From: CAYSWV01 sp964434865
GTDB taxonomy: Bacteria; Cyanobacteriota; Cyanobacteriia; Thermostichales; Thermostichaceae
Reading direction: 5' to 3'
Assembly: GCA_964434865.1 (NCBI GenBank)
Contig: CAYSWV010000011.1
Coordinates: 1-64,000, forward strand
Length of the DNA stretch: 64,000 nucleotides
Made by a program: the position numbers and the translations under genes. The notes under the pieces were generated by a model. That model did no database searches. It worked only from the letters and a program-made list of their open reading frames with translations, and had not been told where the DNA came from. Each line of letters starts with the position of its first letter. The stretch's first letter is position 1. This document shows positions 34,812-44,228 of the stretch, in pieces.

Positions 34812-37510
34812 TCAGACTTTGAAACCTTATCTTTAGGAAACCTTATCTTTAGGAAACCTTTATCTCTGGGAAATTGTAAGCGTTCCCGTCCACCTAACCC
34901 CAATAGCCAAGCCACTACTACTCCCCAATGCAAACTTGCCACGGTCCACACCGATCCCGTTAGCAGATACACTCCAGTACAAACGGTCCCCAATCCCATC
35001 GCCAATCCTAAAAACCAAGGGTTAACAAACGTTGGCTTGCCTCGAGGATAAACGGTATAGGCCAGTAGCGGATGATAGATCCCAAACAAGACCAAACTAA
35101 ATCCAACCCAAAGCAAACGCACATCCGACGAGATCCATTCGCTAGGATGAGGAACCAAGAGCACCCGAAAGCCTATCTCTTCTAACCAGGCAGGTGCCAG
35201 TGCTGTTGTTCCCAAAACCCGTAATATCCCTATGCTGCCTAACTGAGACCTCAAGGCCTGAAATTTTAACGGATCCCAATTTAAAAATCCAGCCTTTAAG
35301 CCGATCCCCAGCGCGATCCCCCCGTAAATTCCGAATCCTGCCAAAGTGATCAGCCAATCAGCCCCAGACGGGATCCGAAGTCCTCCAGCAGCGAGTCGTG
35401 CCAATAACCGAGATCCTAGTGGCCACCCTCCCAATAACCCTGTCGGTGCTAGCGGCAAAATCTGGTCATTTTCTCCCCCTACCTGGAATGTTTGCAGCAC
35501 CCACAGCGATGCTCCATGACTCAAAAACAAACTGGCCAACCGACTCTGAGCAGGTTGTGGTAACAGCGTACGCCAACTTAACAAGGCTGTCGATAATCGC
35601 GAATCTCGTTGAAACAGAGGCACAGACCAGAACCCCAAACTGGTAGTCCCATCAAACTGGATCCCAGCCAATTGTCCCAATACCTCTGCATTTTGAGCCC
35701 AATCAGACCGCACCATCCCTGTTGGCACCAACTCCTGAGAGAGCGCTTGCACAAACTCAACCAACTGTTCAAATCGCTGAGTTTGCGGATGATCTGGGTG
35801 TTGCTGAAGCCATATTTGAAGTTTAGGAGATCTTTGGACCCGCTGCGTCACCTGCTGAATCGCAATATAGAGGGCCTGATTGGAATCTTGAACACAAGAT
35901 AGTGCTGGTGTCACCAACGCGGCGCCAGATCCATCTCCCACCCGATAGCGTGCCATCATGATCCGTAGCTGGTGTTGCAGGGCCCTCATCGGTGAAATCA
36001 CTTCTCCACCAAAGTCATAATCTTGGGTTACCGGATCCCACTTGATCACCACATCCATCACTGGCCGAGTCCCTAACCACCCCTTCTGTAAATTGCCCAT
36101 ATAACTCGACCAATCCTGGGATCCGGCAATAATTCCATTGGTATTATGAGCGTAGACCTGTTGATAAACAGTATCAAACCTTAACTCTTGCGTTAGCGGA
36201 TCCCGTACCACTGTTGCCCGACCATAGGAAAAATGCCCAGTTACTGTAGCTGGCAACGATTGTGGCTCAGCCTTCTCTCCGCCAATACCCCCAAACAGAT
36301 GAATCACCAACGCTTGATCCCCTTCCTGCCATCGCTGTAGCGCCTCTAGCCTAGTTGTTGCCTCCGGGTCTAGAAGTACTGTACGAATGGATCCCTGACG
36401 TTTGGGGGTATCCTGCCAACTTTCCTGATGAATCCAGCGCAACCCTGTTGTCGGATCCAAAATGACTTCATCTGGATGCAACTCTATCAAACGACGAGGT
36501 TGAAGCGCCTGAACAGTGAAGGTACCCTCTGCGTTCGGCGAGCCGTAGATCATCCAGCCTTGATCTCCAGCTGGAGATAAGTTCAATTGTTGCACAGAAG
36601 ACGGTGTGATCCCTGCTCGATCCGGTGGTTGAATGGGAATGTGGATCTGTTCTGTGCGTCCAGTAAATGCTCCAGACTGAATTTCAAAATGCTGTACTTG
36701 AAAGGGTTGCAGTTGATCATTTGATGCACCTGATCCACCCGATTTAGTACGATCAACCGTATTCCCGACTTCAACTAATTTAGCGACAGGATCCAGGTGA
36801 CTAACCACCCCTACATATCGACCACTGACCAGTACTGGATCCTGGCGAATAACCAATATCGGCTCTGATTCCCTCTCCAGAGTGTCACTAAATTGAGTAC
36901 GAGGATCTGTTAACGCTACCATGACTCCATCAACTGGCCAGGCACCTGCCAGCGACTGTAATGGACCTACCTGAGGATAACGTTGCAAACGTTCGGGATG
37001 AATAATACCTTGACGTTGGCTCTGACGAGTTTCAGCTGTGAACCTGACAGGCTGCGTCACGGTCTGGACATAAGCTTGGACCTCCGGATCCTGGCTCCAG
37101 GTCAACCGTAATCGGGATCCGATCCAAGGGGCAAATGGTAACGGAGCATGCTGAACCTCAAACCAGACCCAATCCACAAAATCTGCTGCATCTTTAGGTT
37201 TAGTTGTATTTATAGAATCTGTAGAATCTGCACTGGTAGTATCTGTGATGGATCCCCCAGACTCCGGCAACAGTAACCGTCCCACCCACTCCGCCACTGG
37301 ACGATATAGAACTGGATCAACAGACGCTGCTAGCGGATAATACTCAAATTGATTGAAGGGCGCTTGGGTGATCAGCTCGTAACTGGAACGGCTACTGGAT
37401 CCTGGTAGCTCTCCTGGCCTAGCCTGAGCGAATCCCCTGGAGCTGCCATACCCGCAAACTATCAACAGACTGAGGAGACCAATCCATAACCAGAGGTGAA
37501 GATGTCGCAT
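34808..37510 (-). CDS. CPBP (CAAX-type) intramembrane protease with a very large N-terminal region
   Basis: About 900 residues. A signal peptide precedes roughly 600 residues of soluble, beta-rich sequence of no family I recognise. The C-terminal 250 residues form the CPBP membrane protease: EEIGFRVLL (EExxxR) at about 750, FGIYHPLLAY (FxxxH) and SLHWGVVVAW (third His motif). All three metal/catalytic motifs are present, so it should be active. I set the start at the ATG at 37510, just before the signal peptide; frames further upstream lack support. The gene is crowded with GGATCC sites, about 14 counted by eye, far more than its neighbours. Such proteases process prenylated proteins or work in bacteriocin self-immunity; here the role is unknown. 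Confidence 0.85.
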   Translation of the reverse strand: MRHLHLWLWIGLLSLLIVCGYGSSRGFAQARPGELPGSSSRSSYELITQAPFNQFEYYPLAASVDPVLYRPVAEWVGRLLLPESGGSITDTTSADSTDSINTTKPKDAADFVDWVWFEVQHAPLPFAPWIGSRLRLTWSQDPEVQAYVQTVTQPVRFTAETRQSQRQGIIHPERLQRYPQVGPLQSLAGAWPVDGVMVALTDPRTQFSDTLERESEPILVIRQDPVLVSGRYVGVVSHLDPVAKLVEVGNTVDRTKSGGSGASNDQLQPFQVQHFEIQSGAFTGRTEQIHIPIQPPDRAGITPSSVQQLNLSPAGDQGWMIYGSPNAEGTFTVQALQPRRLIELHPDEVILDPTTGLRWIHQESWQDTPKRQGSIRTVLLDPEATTRLEALQRWQEGDQALVIHLFGGIGGEKAEPQSLPATVTGHFSYGRATVVRDPLTQELRFDTVYQQVYAHNTNGIIAGSQDWSSYMGNLQKGWLGTRPVMDVVIKWDPVTQDYDFGGEVISPMRALQHQLRIMMARYRVGDGSGAALVTPALSCVQDSNQALYIAIQQVTQRVQRSPKLQIWLQQHPDHPQTQRFEQLVEFVQALSQELVPTGMVRSDWAQNAEVLGQLAGIQFDGTTSLGFWSVPLFQRDSRLSTALLSWRTLLPQPAQSRLASLFLSHGASLWVLQTFQVGGENDQILPLAPTGLLGGWPLGSRLLARLAAGGLRIPSGADWLITLAGFGIYGGIALGIGLKAGFLNWDPLKFQALRSQLGSIGILRVLGTTALAPAWLEEIGFRVLLVPHPSEWISSDVRLLWVGFSLVLFGIYHPLLAYTVYPRGKPTFVNPWFLGLAMGLGTVCTGVYLLTGSVWTVASLHWGVVVAWLLGLGGRERLQFPRDKGFLKIRFPKDKVSKSD

Positions 37511-38069
37511 TTGCCTGCCCATGAACGATAAGCTCAAAGTAGTGGGCCTTGCGGTACGAAGGAGCACCCAATAGTAACACAATATGATCAGCTTGCTGTC
37601 CCGACACAATCAGTGTTAGAGACCCAAGATGGTTGGAACTTGGCTGAGATTGTCACTGGTTAGGCACTTAATCCTCTCATTAGTTCATACCTCTACTAGG
37701 GATGTGAGATAAGTAGGTGAGATGCATCATTGACCAAGTTCTGAGCGGGATCTTTTGACGCCGCATTCTAGTTCAACTTAAAGTCTGTAGCCCATAGTAT
37801 AGTTGCACTGTACCAGTATAGGAAGTGCTGTAGCAGCATCAAGTCTACATTAAGAGTGGTCAACAAGCATTGCACTAGGCATCATTCACATTTTTTTCAC
37901 TTCTCCTCAGTAAATTCAGTACACGTTGGAATAACTCCAGTGCAGCTTGGTTATGTAATTTGGTTATCAGTAATGTTGATCCTATGAAAAGTCTGTCAAG
38001 TCATTTGTAATACTGCACTCTTTGTTTATCTAGCTAATTTGACTAACTTCTGACTACTGGAGCAAAATT
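37511..38069. other. Divergent intergenic region upstream of the GT28 gene
   Basis: It is about 560 bases long and AT-rich toward the right, with no gene that I can support. The right end carries GGAG seven bases before the ATG at 38070. Runs such as cacatttttttcacttctcctc (37888-37909) are pyrimidine-rich and may be part of a promoter or terminator. I see no clear -10/-35 pair. Confidence 0.35.
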
Positions 38070-39233
38070 ATGGCTCGGATCTTGGTTTTATATGCTTCGC
38101 TCGGCTCAGGGCACATAAGTGCTGCCAATGCATTAGCTGAAGCCTTCAATCACTGTTCTGACATTGAAGTTCAGGTTGAAGATGCTCTAGCCCACGCTAG
38201 CCCCATGTTGCGAGAGACATTAACAAGACTCTACAAGCAACTTAGTGAACGAGCTCCATACTTATATCGAATGCTTTATGAAAGCATGGATACCGAAAAT
38301 CTAGAGGATTCATTTGACGAAAACTTGCGATTGGCACGCCTGGAACGTCCTTTCTTTCAAAACCTGGAGCACTTAGTTCTTCGAAATTCGTTTGATGCTA
38401 TTGTCTGTGTTCAACAAATCCCCAGTCGAATTTTGCAGTTGTTAGAACAAGAGGGTCACTTGACCCAACCTCACTATGTTGTGGTTACAGATGTGATTGC
38501 TCACAGTACTTGGATCAATCATGGCGTCAGGCGTTATTTCATTCCCAGTGATCTAACAGCAGATGTACTGATACAGCGAGGCGTTGATCCTTCATTGCTG
38601 AGTGTCACTGGAATTCCTATCTCCTTAGAAATTATTGAGCACAAGTCTAAAGATGCTGTTAGAAGTAGGCACAACTTACCCCAAGACAAGCCAGTTGTGA
38701 CCTTGTTTGGGGGTGGCTTACACCCAGAGCGTGCTGCTTCAATTGTCAATAAGTTATTGGAAAACTTCGAAGGTTTACTAGTAGTGGCAGCGGGACGCAA
38801 CGAGAGGCTTCTAGAGGTTTTACCTGATGATCCCAATATGCTGCAACTGGGTATGATTGACTACGTCGATGACCTAGTAGCTGCTAGTGATTTGGTGATT
38901 ACTAAAGCTGGTGGCCTGATTATCAGTGAGGTAACCGCACGAGGAACTCCTATGATTATCATAGATCCATTTCCAGGACAGGAAGAATGGAATGCCGATG
39001 CTGTGGCAGCAGCTGGAGCCGGGATTCAGTTGAGGTTAGCAGAAATGGTAGCACCAACTGTCAAGTCTTTACTGACAAACCCACGGCAACTAGTATTCAT
39101 GCAGCAGCAAGCAACCAGCTTTGGTCAACCTGAGGCTGCACTCACTATAGCTGAGAGGATCATCCATGACATGACTAGCTCTTCAGCTCCCGTCCTCACT
39201 GCCAGTGTGGCACCTCAAGGCTACACAAACTAG
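38070..39233 (+). CDS. GT28 glycosyltransferase of the MGDG synthase/UgtP type
   Basis: A 387-residue enzyme. The acceptor-side domain starts ILVLYASLGSGHISAANALAEAF, the MGDG-synthase N-terminal pattern. The donor domain has VTLFGGGLHPE and the UDP-sugar motif TKAGGLIISEVTARGTPMIIIDPFPGQEEWNA at about 285-317, of which GGL..SE and PGQEE are the diagnostic parts. Enzymes of this type put galactose or glucose on diacylglycerol. Cyanobacteria mostly make MGDG through a different (GT2-type) glucosyl route, so this may make an extra glycolipid. It is 26 bp upstream of a family-1 glycosidase and probably in one operon. No signal peptide is present; it is membrane-peripheral. Confidence 0.88.
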   Translation: MARILVLYASLGSGHISAANALAEAFNHCSDIEVQVEDALAHASPMLRETLTRLYKQLSERAPYLYRMLYESMDTENLEDSFDENLRLARLERPFFQNLEHLVLRNSFDAIVCVQQIPSRILQLLEQEGHLTQPHYVVVTDVIAHSTWINHGVRRYFIPSDLTADVLIQRGVDPSLLSVTGIPISLEIIEHKSKDAVRSRHNLPQDKPVVTLFGGGLHPERAASIVNKLLENFEGLLVVAAGRNERLLEVLPDDPNMLQLGMIDYVDDLVAASDLVITKAGGLIISEVTARGTPMIIIDPFPGQEEWNADAVAAAGAGIQLRLAEMVAPTVKSLLTNPRQLVFMQQQATSFGQPEAALTIAERIIHDMTSSSAPVLTASVAPQGYTN

Positions 39234-39259
39234 CTCAAATAGACGAAGTGGAATTCCAT

Positions 39260-40828
39260 ATGTCAGCTGTTTCAAAACTATTCAACCGTACATCACAGTC
39301 ATCAATCCTATGGGGAGTAGCAACATCAGGTTACCAAAGTGAAGGTGGTTATAATGGGGCTGGACAGCCTCAAAACAACTGGTCGCAAGCAGAAGATGAT
39401 GGTAGTGTAATGACCACTCGTCAGGCGGCTGACTTTTGGAGTCGCTATGATGACGACTTTGAAACCTGCCAACAACTAGGCTTGACGGCTTTCCGTCTGG
39501 GGTTAGAGTGGGCGCGGATCCAGCCTACCACTGTCAATCAAGCATCTAGTCCTCCAATGTTTGACACAATAGCTTTAGATGCTTACGCAGACCGCTTAGC
39601 AAGCTGCATATCACATGGACTAGATCCCATTGTAACTCTGCATCACTTTACTCACCCTGCTTGGTTGGGCGTGGATGCCTGGCTTTCTGAAGACACCTTG
39701 GATCTTTTCATCAACTACGTTCGTGTCACTTTAACTCATATCAATCTAAGACTCACAGAGCACTATTCTCTACAGCCGCTTCAGTGGTTAATTACTATCA
39801 ATGAGCCTAACATATTAGTCCTGAATACCTACTTTAACCAACAGTTTCCAAGTGCAGTAATGCCTGGAGCTAGCCCCATGATGCGGGCTTATGATCTATT
39901 GCTGGCAGCTCATGTCCGCGCTTACAGTTGTATCCGGCACTTGTATGATCAACAAGGATGGCCAACTCCTCAGATTTCATTAAACACTTACTGTAGCGAT
40001 TTATACTGGTCTGACAAGATTATTTGGGATTTATTGTTCTCACGCAAACACGAGATTAAAGCCTCAGATTGGCAAAATTATAGTTTTGAACGAGCAAAAG
40101 CTCTAGACTTGGCCTTAGTCGAAGCTCAACTTCCTCTCAGGAAAACCTTATCTTATCAAGTCGGTCGCTTAGCACGTTGGTGCGTCAACCAGTTTAGTCG
40201 TCAGCTTGTTGATTCAGGATCGTTGAGTACCTTTTTTAAAGAGATCGCTGCATCAGACTACAGCATTGTTACTGATTTTATCGGTCTCGACTACTATGAT
40301 CCCTTCTTTGCTCACACTATCCGTATTCCTACTTTTTCGGATTTTGAATTCCAAACCCAAGGGTTACGAGCCTGGCTGATGAGTGGTATCACAAGTAAGT
40401 GGTGGGATTGGCGAAGTCTGCCAGAAGGATTGCACTTTTTCTGCAAATATTATTCTAGCGAATTCGGTCAATGTCCTATTTTGATTGCCGAAAATGGTAT
40501 GGCGTTACGACGGAAGCCTGACAATAGTATTGCCTCCCAACGATCAGATCAACTTCTCCGCAGTCAATTTCTTAAAGCTCACGTTGGTCAAGTTATCCAA
40601 TTAGTTCAGGAGGGCATTCCCTTAATCGGGTACATGCATTGGTCTTTAACCGATAACTATGAGTGGGGATCATTTACCCCTCGCTTTGGTCTCTTTTCCA
40701 TTGACTATCAGTCAGGACTGGATCGTTTACATAGAGATCATTTGGGAGACAATCCTTCAGAAACTTATGCTCAATTAGTCAGAGAAGCTGAACAGGTCAT
40801 CCCCGCTGAGTCCAGAACCATCATTTGA
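39260..40828 (+). CDS. Family-1 glycoside hydrolase, SFR2- or beta-glucosidase-like
   Basis: A 522-residue TIM-barrel enzyme. The GH1 signatures are all present: SILWGVATSGYQSEGGYNG near the N terminus, the acid/base Glu in TINEPN at about 180, and the nucleophile Glu in LIAENGMALRR at about 408. The Trp motif MHWSLTDNYEWGSFTPRFGLF near the end fits sugar binding. The start is the ATG at 39260; a GTG at 39248 is also possible. It is co-directional with a GT28 glycolipid synthase, which recalls plant SFR2, a GH1 enzyme that transfers galactose between MGDG molecules. Beta-glucosidase activity is equally possible. Confidence 0.88.
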   Translation: MSAVSKLFNRTSQSSILWGVATSGYQSEGGYNGAGQPQNNWSQAEDDGSVMTTRQAADFWSRYDDDFETCQQLGLTAFRLGLEWARIQPTTVNQASSPPMFDTIALDAYADRLASCISHGLDPIVTLHHFTHPAWLGVDAWLSEDTLDLFINYVRVTLTHINLRLTEHYSLQPLQWLITINEPNILVLNTYFNQQFPSAVMPGASPMMRAYDLLLAAHVRAYSCIRHLYDQQGWPTPQISLNTYCSDLYWSDKIIWDLLFSRKHEIKASDWQNYSFERAKALDLALVEAQLPLRKTLSYQVGRLARWCVNQFSRQLVDSGSLSTFFKEIAASDYSIVTDFIGLDYYDPFFAHTIRIPTFSDFEFQTQGLRAWLMSGITSKWWDWRSLPEGLHFFCKYYSSEFGQCPILIAENGMALRRKPDNSIASQRSDQLLRSQFLKAHVGQVIQLVQEGIPLIGYMHWSLTDNYEWGSFTPRFGLFSIDYQSGLDRLHRDHLGDNPSETYAQLVREAEQVIPAESRTII

Positions 40829-41081
40829 TTTGATCTCTTGATTTAGACTACAACTTGGGAATTGGAGATGCTAATAGAAAATGGGTTTCCCTAAGTCTTT
40901 GAGTTCTTAAATTGACAAGGCTGGTTCACGAAGATTAATTACTCAACTGCACATAATAATGTTGTTGAAGTAACTCCAGCAGCAACCGTTCATTCACGCC
41001 ACGTTCACACAAACTGTCTAAGCTTAATGTACTTGGGAAAAGCGATGTCTAAGCTTTGAAACTTTACCACTTGAGGATTTT

Positions 41082-41609
41082 ATGACTACCAACTATTTAG
41101 TTGCTGTCCTTTCAAACGAACAACGAGCCCAACGGGCCTACCTTGCTCTTGAGGAAGAAAATGTACCCATGAGCAATGTTTCGCTTCTCGGTGACGGGTA
41201 CATGAGTGCCGATGACTTTGGTTTGATCAACCCTGATACTGAAGCTGATAAGCAGTCTAGCATGCTCTCAACATGGGTAATCCCATTTGGTTTTGGAGCC
41301 GGAGTCGCCTTTAGCATCTTGGCTGATTTACATACCTTCTCCTGGGCTGGAGTCTGGGGCAATCATTTAATTGGGGGCTTACTTGGAGCCGCATCTGGGG
41401 GACTGGGTTCATTTGTGGTGGGTCGGATTTCAGGTTGGACAGTAGGTAGTGGTGACGCTATCGCTTACCGGAATCGACTTAATGCTGGCAAGTACCTGAT
41501 CATTGCTCAAGGCAACAGAGAGTTAGTTTACAGGGCAACCCGGATTCTTCGCCAGTTTGAGCCAGAAAACATCCAGGGCTATGTTGATCCTGATCCAAGT
41601 GCAGCTTGA
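41082..41609 (+). CDS. Small two-TM stress-type protein
   Basis: A 175-residue protein. A soluble N-terminal part (residues 1-65) starts with an ACT-like or heat-induced-type segment (YLVAVLSNEQRAQRAYLAL, which suggests a fold related to GSP17M/YflT). Two hydrophobic helices follow at about 68-85 and 98-117, the second rich in small residues (HLIGGLLGAASGGLGSFVVG). The C-terminal part GKYLIIAQGNREL resembles the second half of the soluble fold. Proteins of this pattern are often linked to general stress. It stands before the DUF2267 and baeRF7 genes in the same direction. The function is unknown. Confidence 0.7.
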   Translation: MTTNYLVAVLSNEQRAQRAYLALEEENVPMSNVSLLGDGYMSADDFGLINPDTEADKQSSMLSTWVIPFGFGAGVAFSILADLHTFSWAGVWGNHLIGGLLGAASGGLGSFVVGRISGWTVGSGDAIAYRNRLNAGKYLIIAQGNRELVYRATRILRQFEPENIQGYVDPDPSAA

Positions 41610-41739
41610 TCCCGATTCACGACAACTCCACACATTTTTAATAGTTTAGCTTTGCAACCCTGTTAGTCAGGGATTGTGTTCAACTACTCTCCAGCACTGA
41701 CATCAACAGTCACAGTAATTAAAGGAAAAGAGGTTTCCT

Positions 41740-42522
41740 ATGCCAATCACGATCCAAGCCAATTTTGTCTACACTCTGCTCAAGATCATCAAAGATCAAT
41801 CGCTCGAAAAATTAACTGAGGCTCACCTCAATCAACCAACCAACATGTTACTGGGGCACTTAGACTACCTAAACCAGGAAGGATACATTCAAGCTCAGTT
41901 TTCAGGCGATGCATACGCTGACAAAGGGCCTAATCCACTACCCTCCACAGTTGCCTTGCAGCAGGCTCAGCTCACAGAAAAAGGCCATACACTTCTAACG
42001 GAGATGGAGGCTAATCCCCCTCAGCTATCAAACGCTGATGCTTCTCCCCCCGTACGAGAGCAGGACCTACCCTTTCTGATCAAGGTCAAGGAGCAAGCTG
42101 GGTTACCTGATCTCTATGATGCTCGGGACCTTACCGTTGTTGTATATCGCAGCATGCGAGATCTCTTACCTACCTACGCTATTGATCAGATAGCAACCGA
42201 TCTCGGGGACAAAGAAGCTATGCAGGCGGATGAACCTGCCTTACAACAAGAGATTGCTACGCTCTGGCAGGATACTAATCCTCTAGTGGCATGGCTAAGT
42301 CGACTGCGGCCCTCTTTCAACAATTCAGGCCCTCTAGGCGTTACAGATGAACTCTTCTTTCGTCGAATTGCACAAGAGGGTGGCTTACCAGCAGGCGTCA
42401 CGGCAGAAGCTGTGATTGAAGCAGTGTTCTCAGCTACAAAGCAAGAGTTACCCGATGATTCTAGTCAGCTCATTGCTGCAATCCTACCTGGTAAAGTCCT
42501 GCAGTTATGGAAACAGGCTTGA
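41740..42522 (+). CDS. DUF2267-domain protein
   Basis: A 260-residue cytosolic protein. Residues about 1-85 look like a winged-helix-type segment (MLLGHLDYLNQEGYIQAQF). Residues about 110-260 are a tandem DUF2267 pattern: LPFLIKVKEQAGLPDLYDARDLTVVVYRSMRDLLP, then ATDLG, and a second unit with GVTDELFFRRIAQEGGLPAG and LIAAILPGKVLQLW. The molecular role of DUF2267 is not known; such genes often sit in stress clusters. It lies between the two-TM protein and the baeRF7 gene. Confidence 0.85.
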   Translation: MPITIQANFVYTLLKIIKDQSLEKLTEAHLNQPTNMLLGHLDYLNQEGYIQAQFSGDAYADKGPNPLPSTVALQQAQLTEKGHTLLTEMEANPPQLSNADASPPVREQDLPFLIKVKEQAGLPDLYDARDLTVVVYRSMRDLLPTYAIDQIATDLGDKEAMQADEPALQQEIATLWQDTNPLVAWLSRLRPSFNNSGPLGVTDELFFRRIAQEGGLPAGVTAEAVIEAVFSATKQELPDDSSQLIAAILPGKVLQLWKQA

Positions 42523-42880
42523 TCTAAACTGCAAATCGGGATTGAATTGAACTGATCGGAACTTGAATATCCATTGGTTCTTGCTCACTCTATAATTTGT
42601 GGTGCTGAGGGGTGCTGAGGACAAAATGGTGTGAGGACAGAAATTAATGCCTTCAAGTTCCCTAGAGTTCTGAATTATCCTACTCAAAACAAGTTCCAAA
42701 AATCTGTTTTTGATCGTCTTTTGATCGTCGGTGTGAGATCTGCTTAGGCCTAATGTAAGGCGTTAAAGACAAGTGTCTAAAAGAATGAGTCTCATTTGGG
42801 CTTCCGTGATTCATTTCTGCATCAAAGATAGATCTAGATCCTCTTGAATTTTCACTGAATTGACTTTAGCAAACAATACT
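42523..42880. other. Intergenic region before baeRF7
   Basis: This 358-base stretch holds no gene. A local direct repeat gtgctgaggg(gtgctgagga) lies at 42600-42620 and ttttgatcgtc occurs twice at 42703-42728. No promoter stands out. No strong ribosome site precedes the ATG at 42881. Confidence 0.35.
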
Positions 42881-44035
42881 ATGCAATTATCTCTGGTTGA
42901 ATTTAAACAGCTGATTGAATCTGTAGGTGATCAACATATCACGATCTATTTACCCACTCACACTGCCGGCCCAGATATCCAACAAGATCCTATTCGACTG
43001 AAAAACCTGTTAGGACAAGCTGAAACTGAGCTACTTGATGCTGGCATTTCGTCACAAGAAGTGAAAAAGATGTTGAAGACAGCTAGCTCACTGCTGGACG
43101 ACCACCCATTCTGGCGCTATCAAAGCCAAGGTTTAGCCCTGTTTATAACCTCTCAAGCTACTCGCATCTATCGGCTGCCTCTAGAGTTTGAGCCTTTGGT
43201 TACCATCACTGATCGGTTTCATCTCAAGCCACTGTTGCCTTTATTTTTTAATAACCGATACTATTACATTTTGGCATTGAGTCAGAACCTGGTGCGCCTT
43301 TTTCAGGCAACACGGCATCAAGTTGTTGAGATACAGCTGCAAAACGTGCCCATTAGTTTGGCTGAAGCCTTAAAGTATGACGACCCAGAGAAGCAGCTGC
43401 AATACCACAGTGGTAGTAGTAACAGTCAACCCATTTATCATGGCCAGGCTACAAGCACAGATGACAGCAAATTAGCTATCAAGCGTTTCTTCACTGAAGT
43501 AGAATCGGGTCTACAGGCTTACCTCAAAAATGAAGATGCTCCCCTAGTGGTTGCTGCAGTGGATTATCTACAACCCATCTATCAGGCAGTGAATACTTAT
43601 CCACATCTCCTAGATCAAGGTATTCCTGGTAACCCTGATGTAGCTAAGCCTGATGATCTCCGTGAGGCGGCTTGGTCAAAAGTTGCTGCTCTAATTGAGC
43701 GCTCTCATCTAGAGGCATTGAATCAATATCGGGCCATGCAGGGAACAGGTAAAACGACTAATCAGCTCCCACAACTTCTGCTAGCTGCCTACCGAGGACA
43801 AGTTGAAACCTTGTTTATCCCTGAAAATGCCCATGTTTGGGGACTATTTGATCCAGATTCTGGACAGCTCACAGAACAGGACGGACCTCAACTCGGTAAC
43901 TATGACTTGCTAGATCTGGCTGCCATGCAAACCTTCTCACAGGGAGGCATTGTGTATACTTTGGATCCTGATCTAATGCCAGATAGAGTGTCTACTGCCG
44001 CAGTTTATCGCTACAGTAATCCCATAAAGGTCTGA
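42881..44035 (+). CDS. baeRF7-type bacterial eRF1-like protein
   Basis: A 384-residue protein. The N-terminal domain opens with ITIYLPTHTAGPDIQQDPIRLKNLL, the usual start of baeRF family 7, bacterial relatives of archaeo-eukaryotic release factor eRF1. A central segment YYYILALSQNLVRLFQATRHQVVEIQL matches the family's second strand-helix unit, and the C terminus (GGIVYTLDPDLMPDRVSTAAVYRY) is also typical. The catalytic GGQ loop of true release factors is absent. A role in ribosome rescue or stress has been proposed for these families but not shown. A TTG at 42860 would add seven residues; I prefer the ATG at 42881. Confidence 0.85.
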   Translation: MQLSLVEFKQLIESVGDQHITIYLPTHTAGPDIQQDPIRLKNLLGQAETELLDAGISSQEVKKMLKTASSLLDDHPFWRYQSQGLALFITSQATRIYRLPLEFEPLVTITDRFHLKPLLPLFFNNRYYYILALSQNLVRLFQATRHQVVEIQLQNVPISLAEALKYDDPEKQLQYHSGSSNSQPIYHGQATSTDDSKLAIKRFFTEVESGLQAYLKNEDAPLVVAAVDYLQPIYQAVNTYPHLLDQGIPGNPDVAKPDDLREAAWSKVAALIERSHLEALNQYRAMQGTGKTTNQLPQLLLAAYRGQVETLFIPENAHVWGLFDPDSGQLTEQDGPQLGNYDLLDLAAMQTFSQGGIVYTLDPDLMPDRVSTAAVYRYSNPIKV

Positions 44036-44132
44036 CTTCAAGAACTTGAGTAGGAGGATATCAGTCGGCTCCATCTGGCTACCGAAAAAACCTGTTCACA
44101 ATCAACCTAAAGAGCACCTGCCAAGATCTCAG

Positions 44133-44155
44133 GAGTTATTGCTCTTTAATAACTC
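44133..44155. terminator. Inverted repeat between convergent genes
   Basis: GAGTTATT (44133-44140) and AATAACTC (44148-44155) form a perfect 8-bp stem with loop GCTCTTT. It lies between the ends of baeRF7 (plus) and the haemoglobin gene (minus), where a bidirectional terminator is expected. No T-run follows on either side, so it may work poorly as an intrinsic terminator. Confidence 0.4.
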
Positions 44156-44228
44156 TAGGACAGGTATAGTTGGTCAACATACCACTCACCTAGCATCTAT
44201 TGGATGAGAAGGTATTGATTAAGACTCT

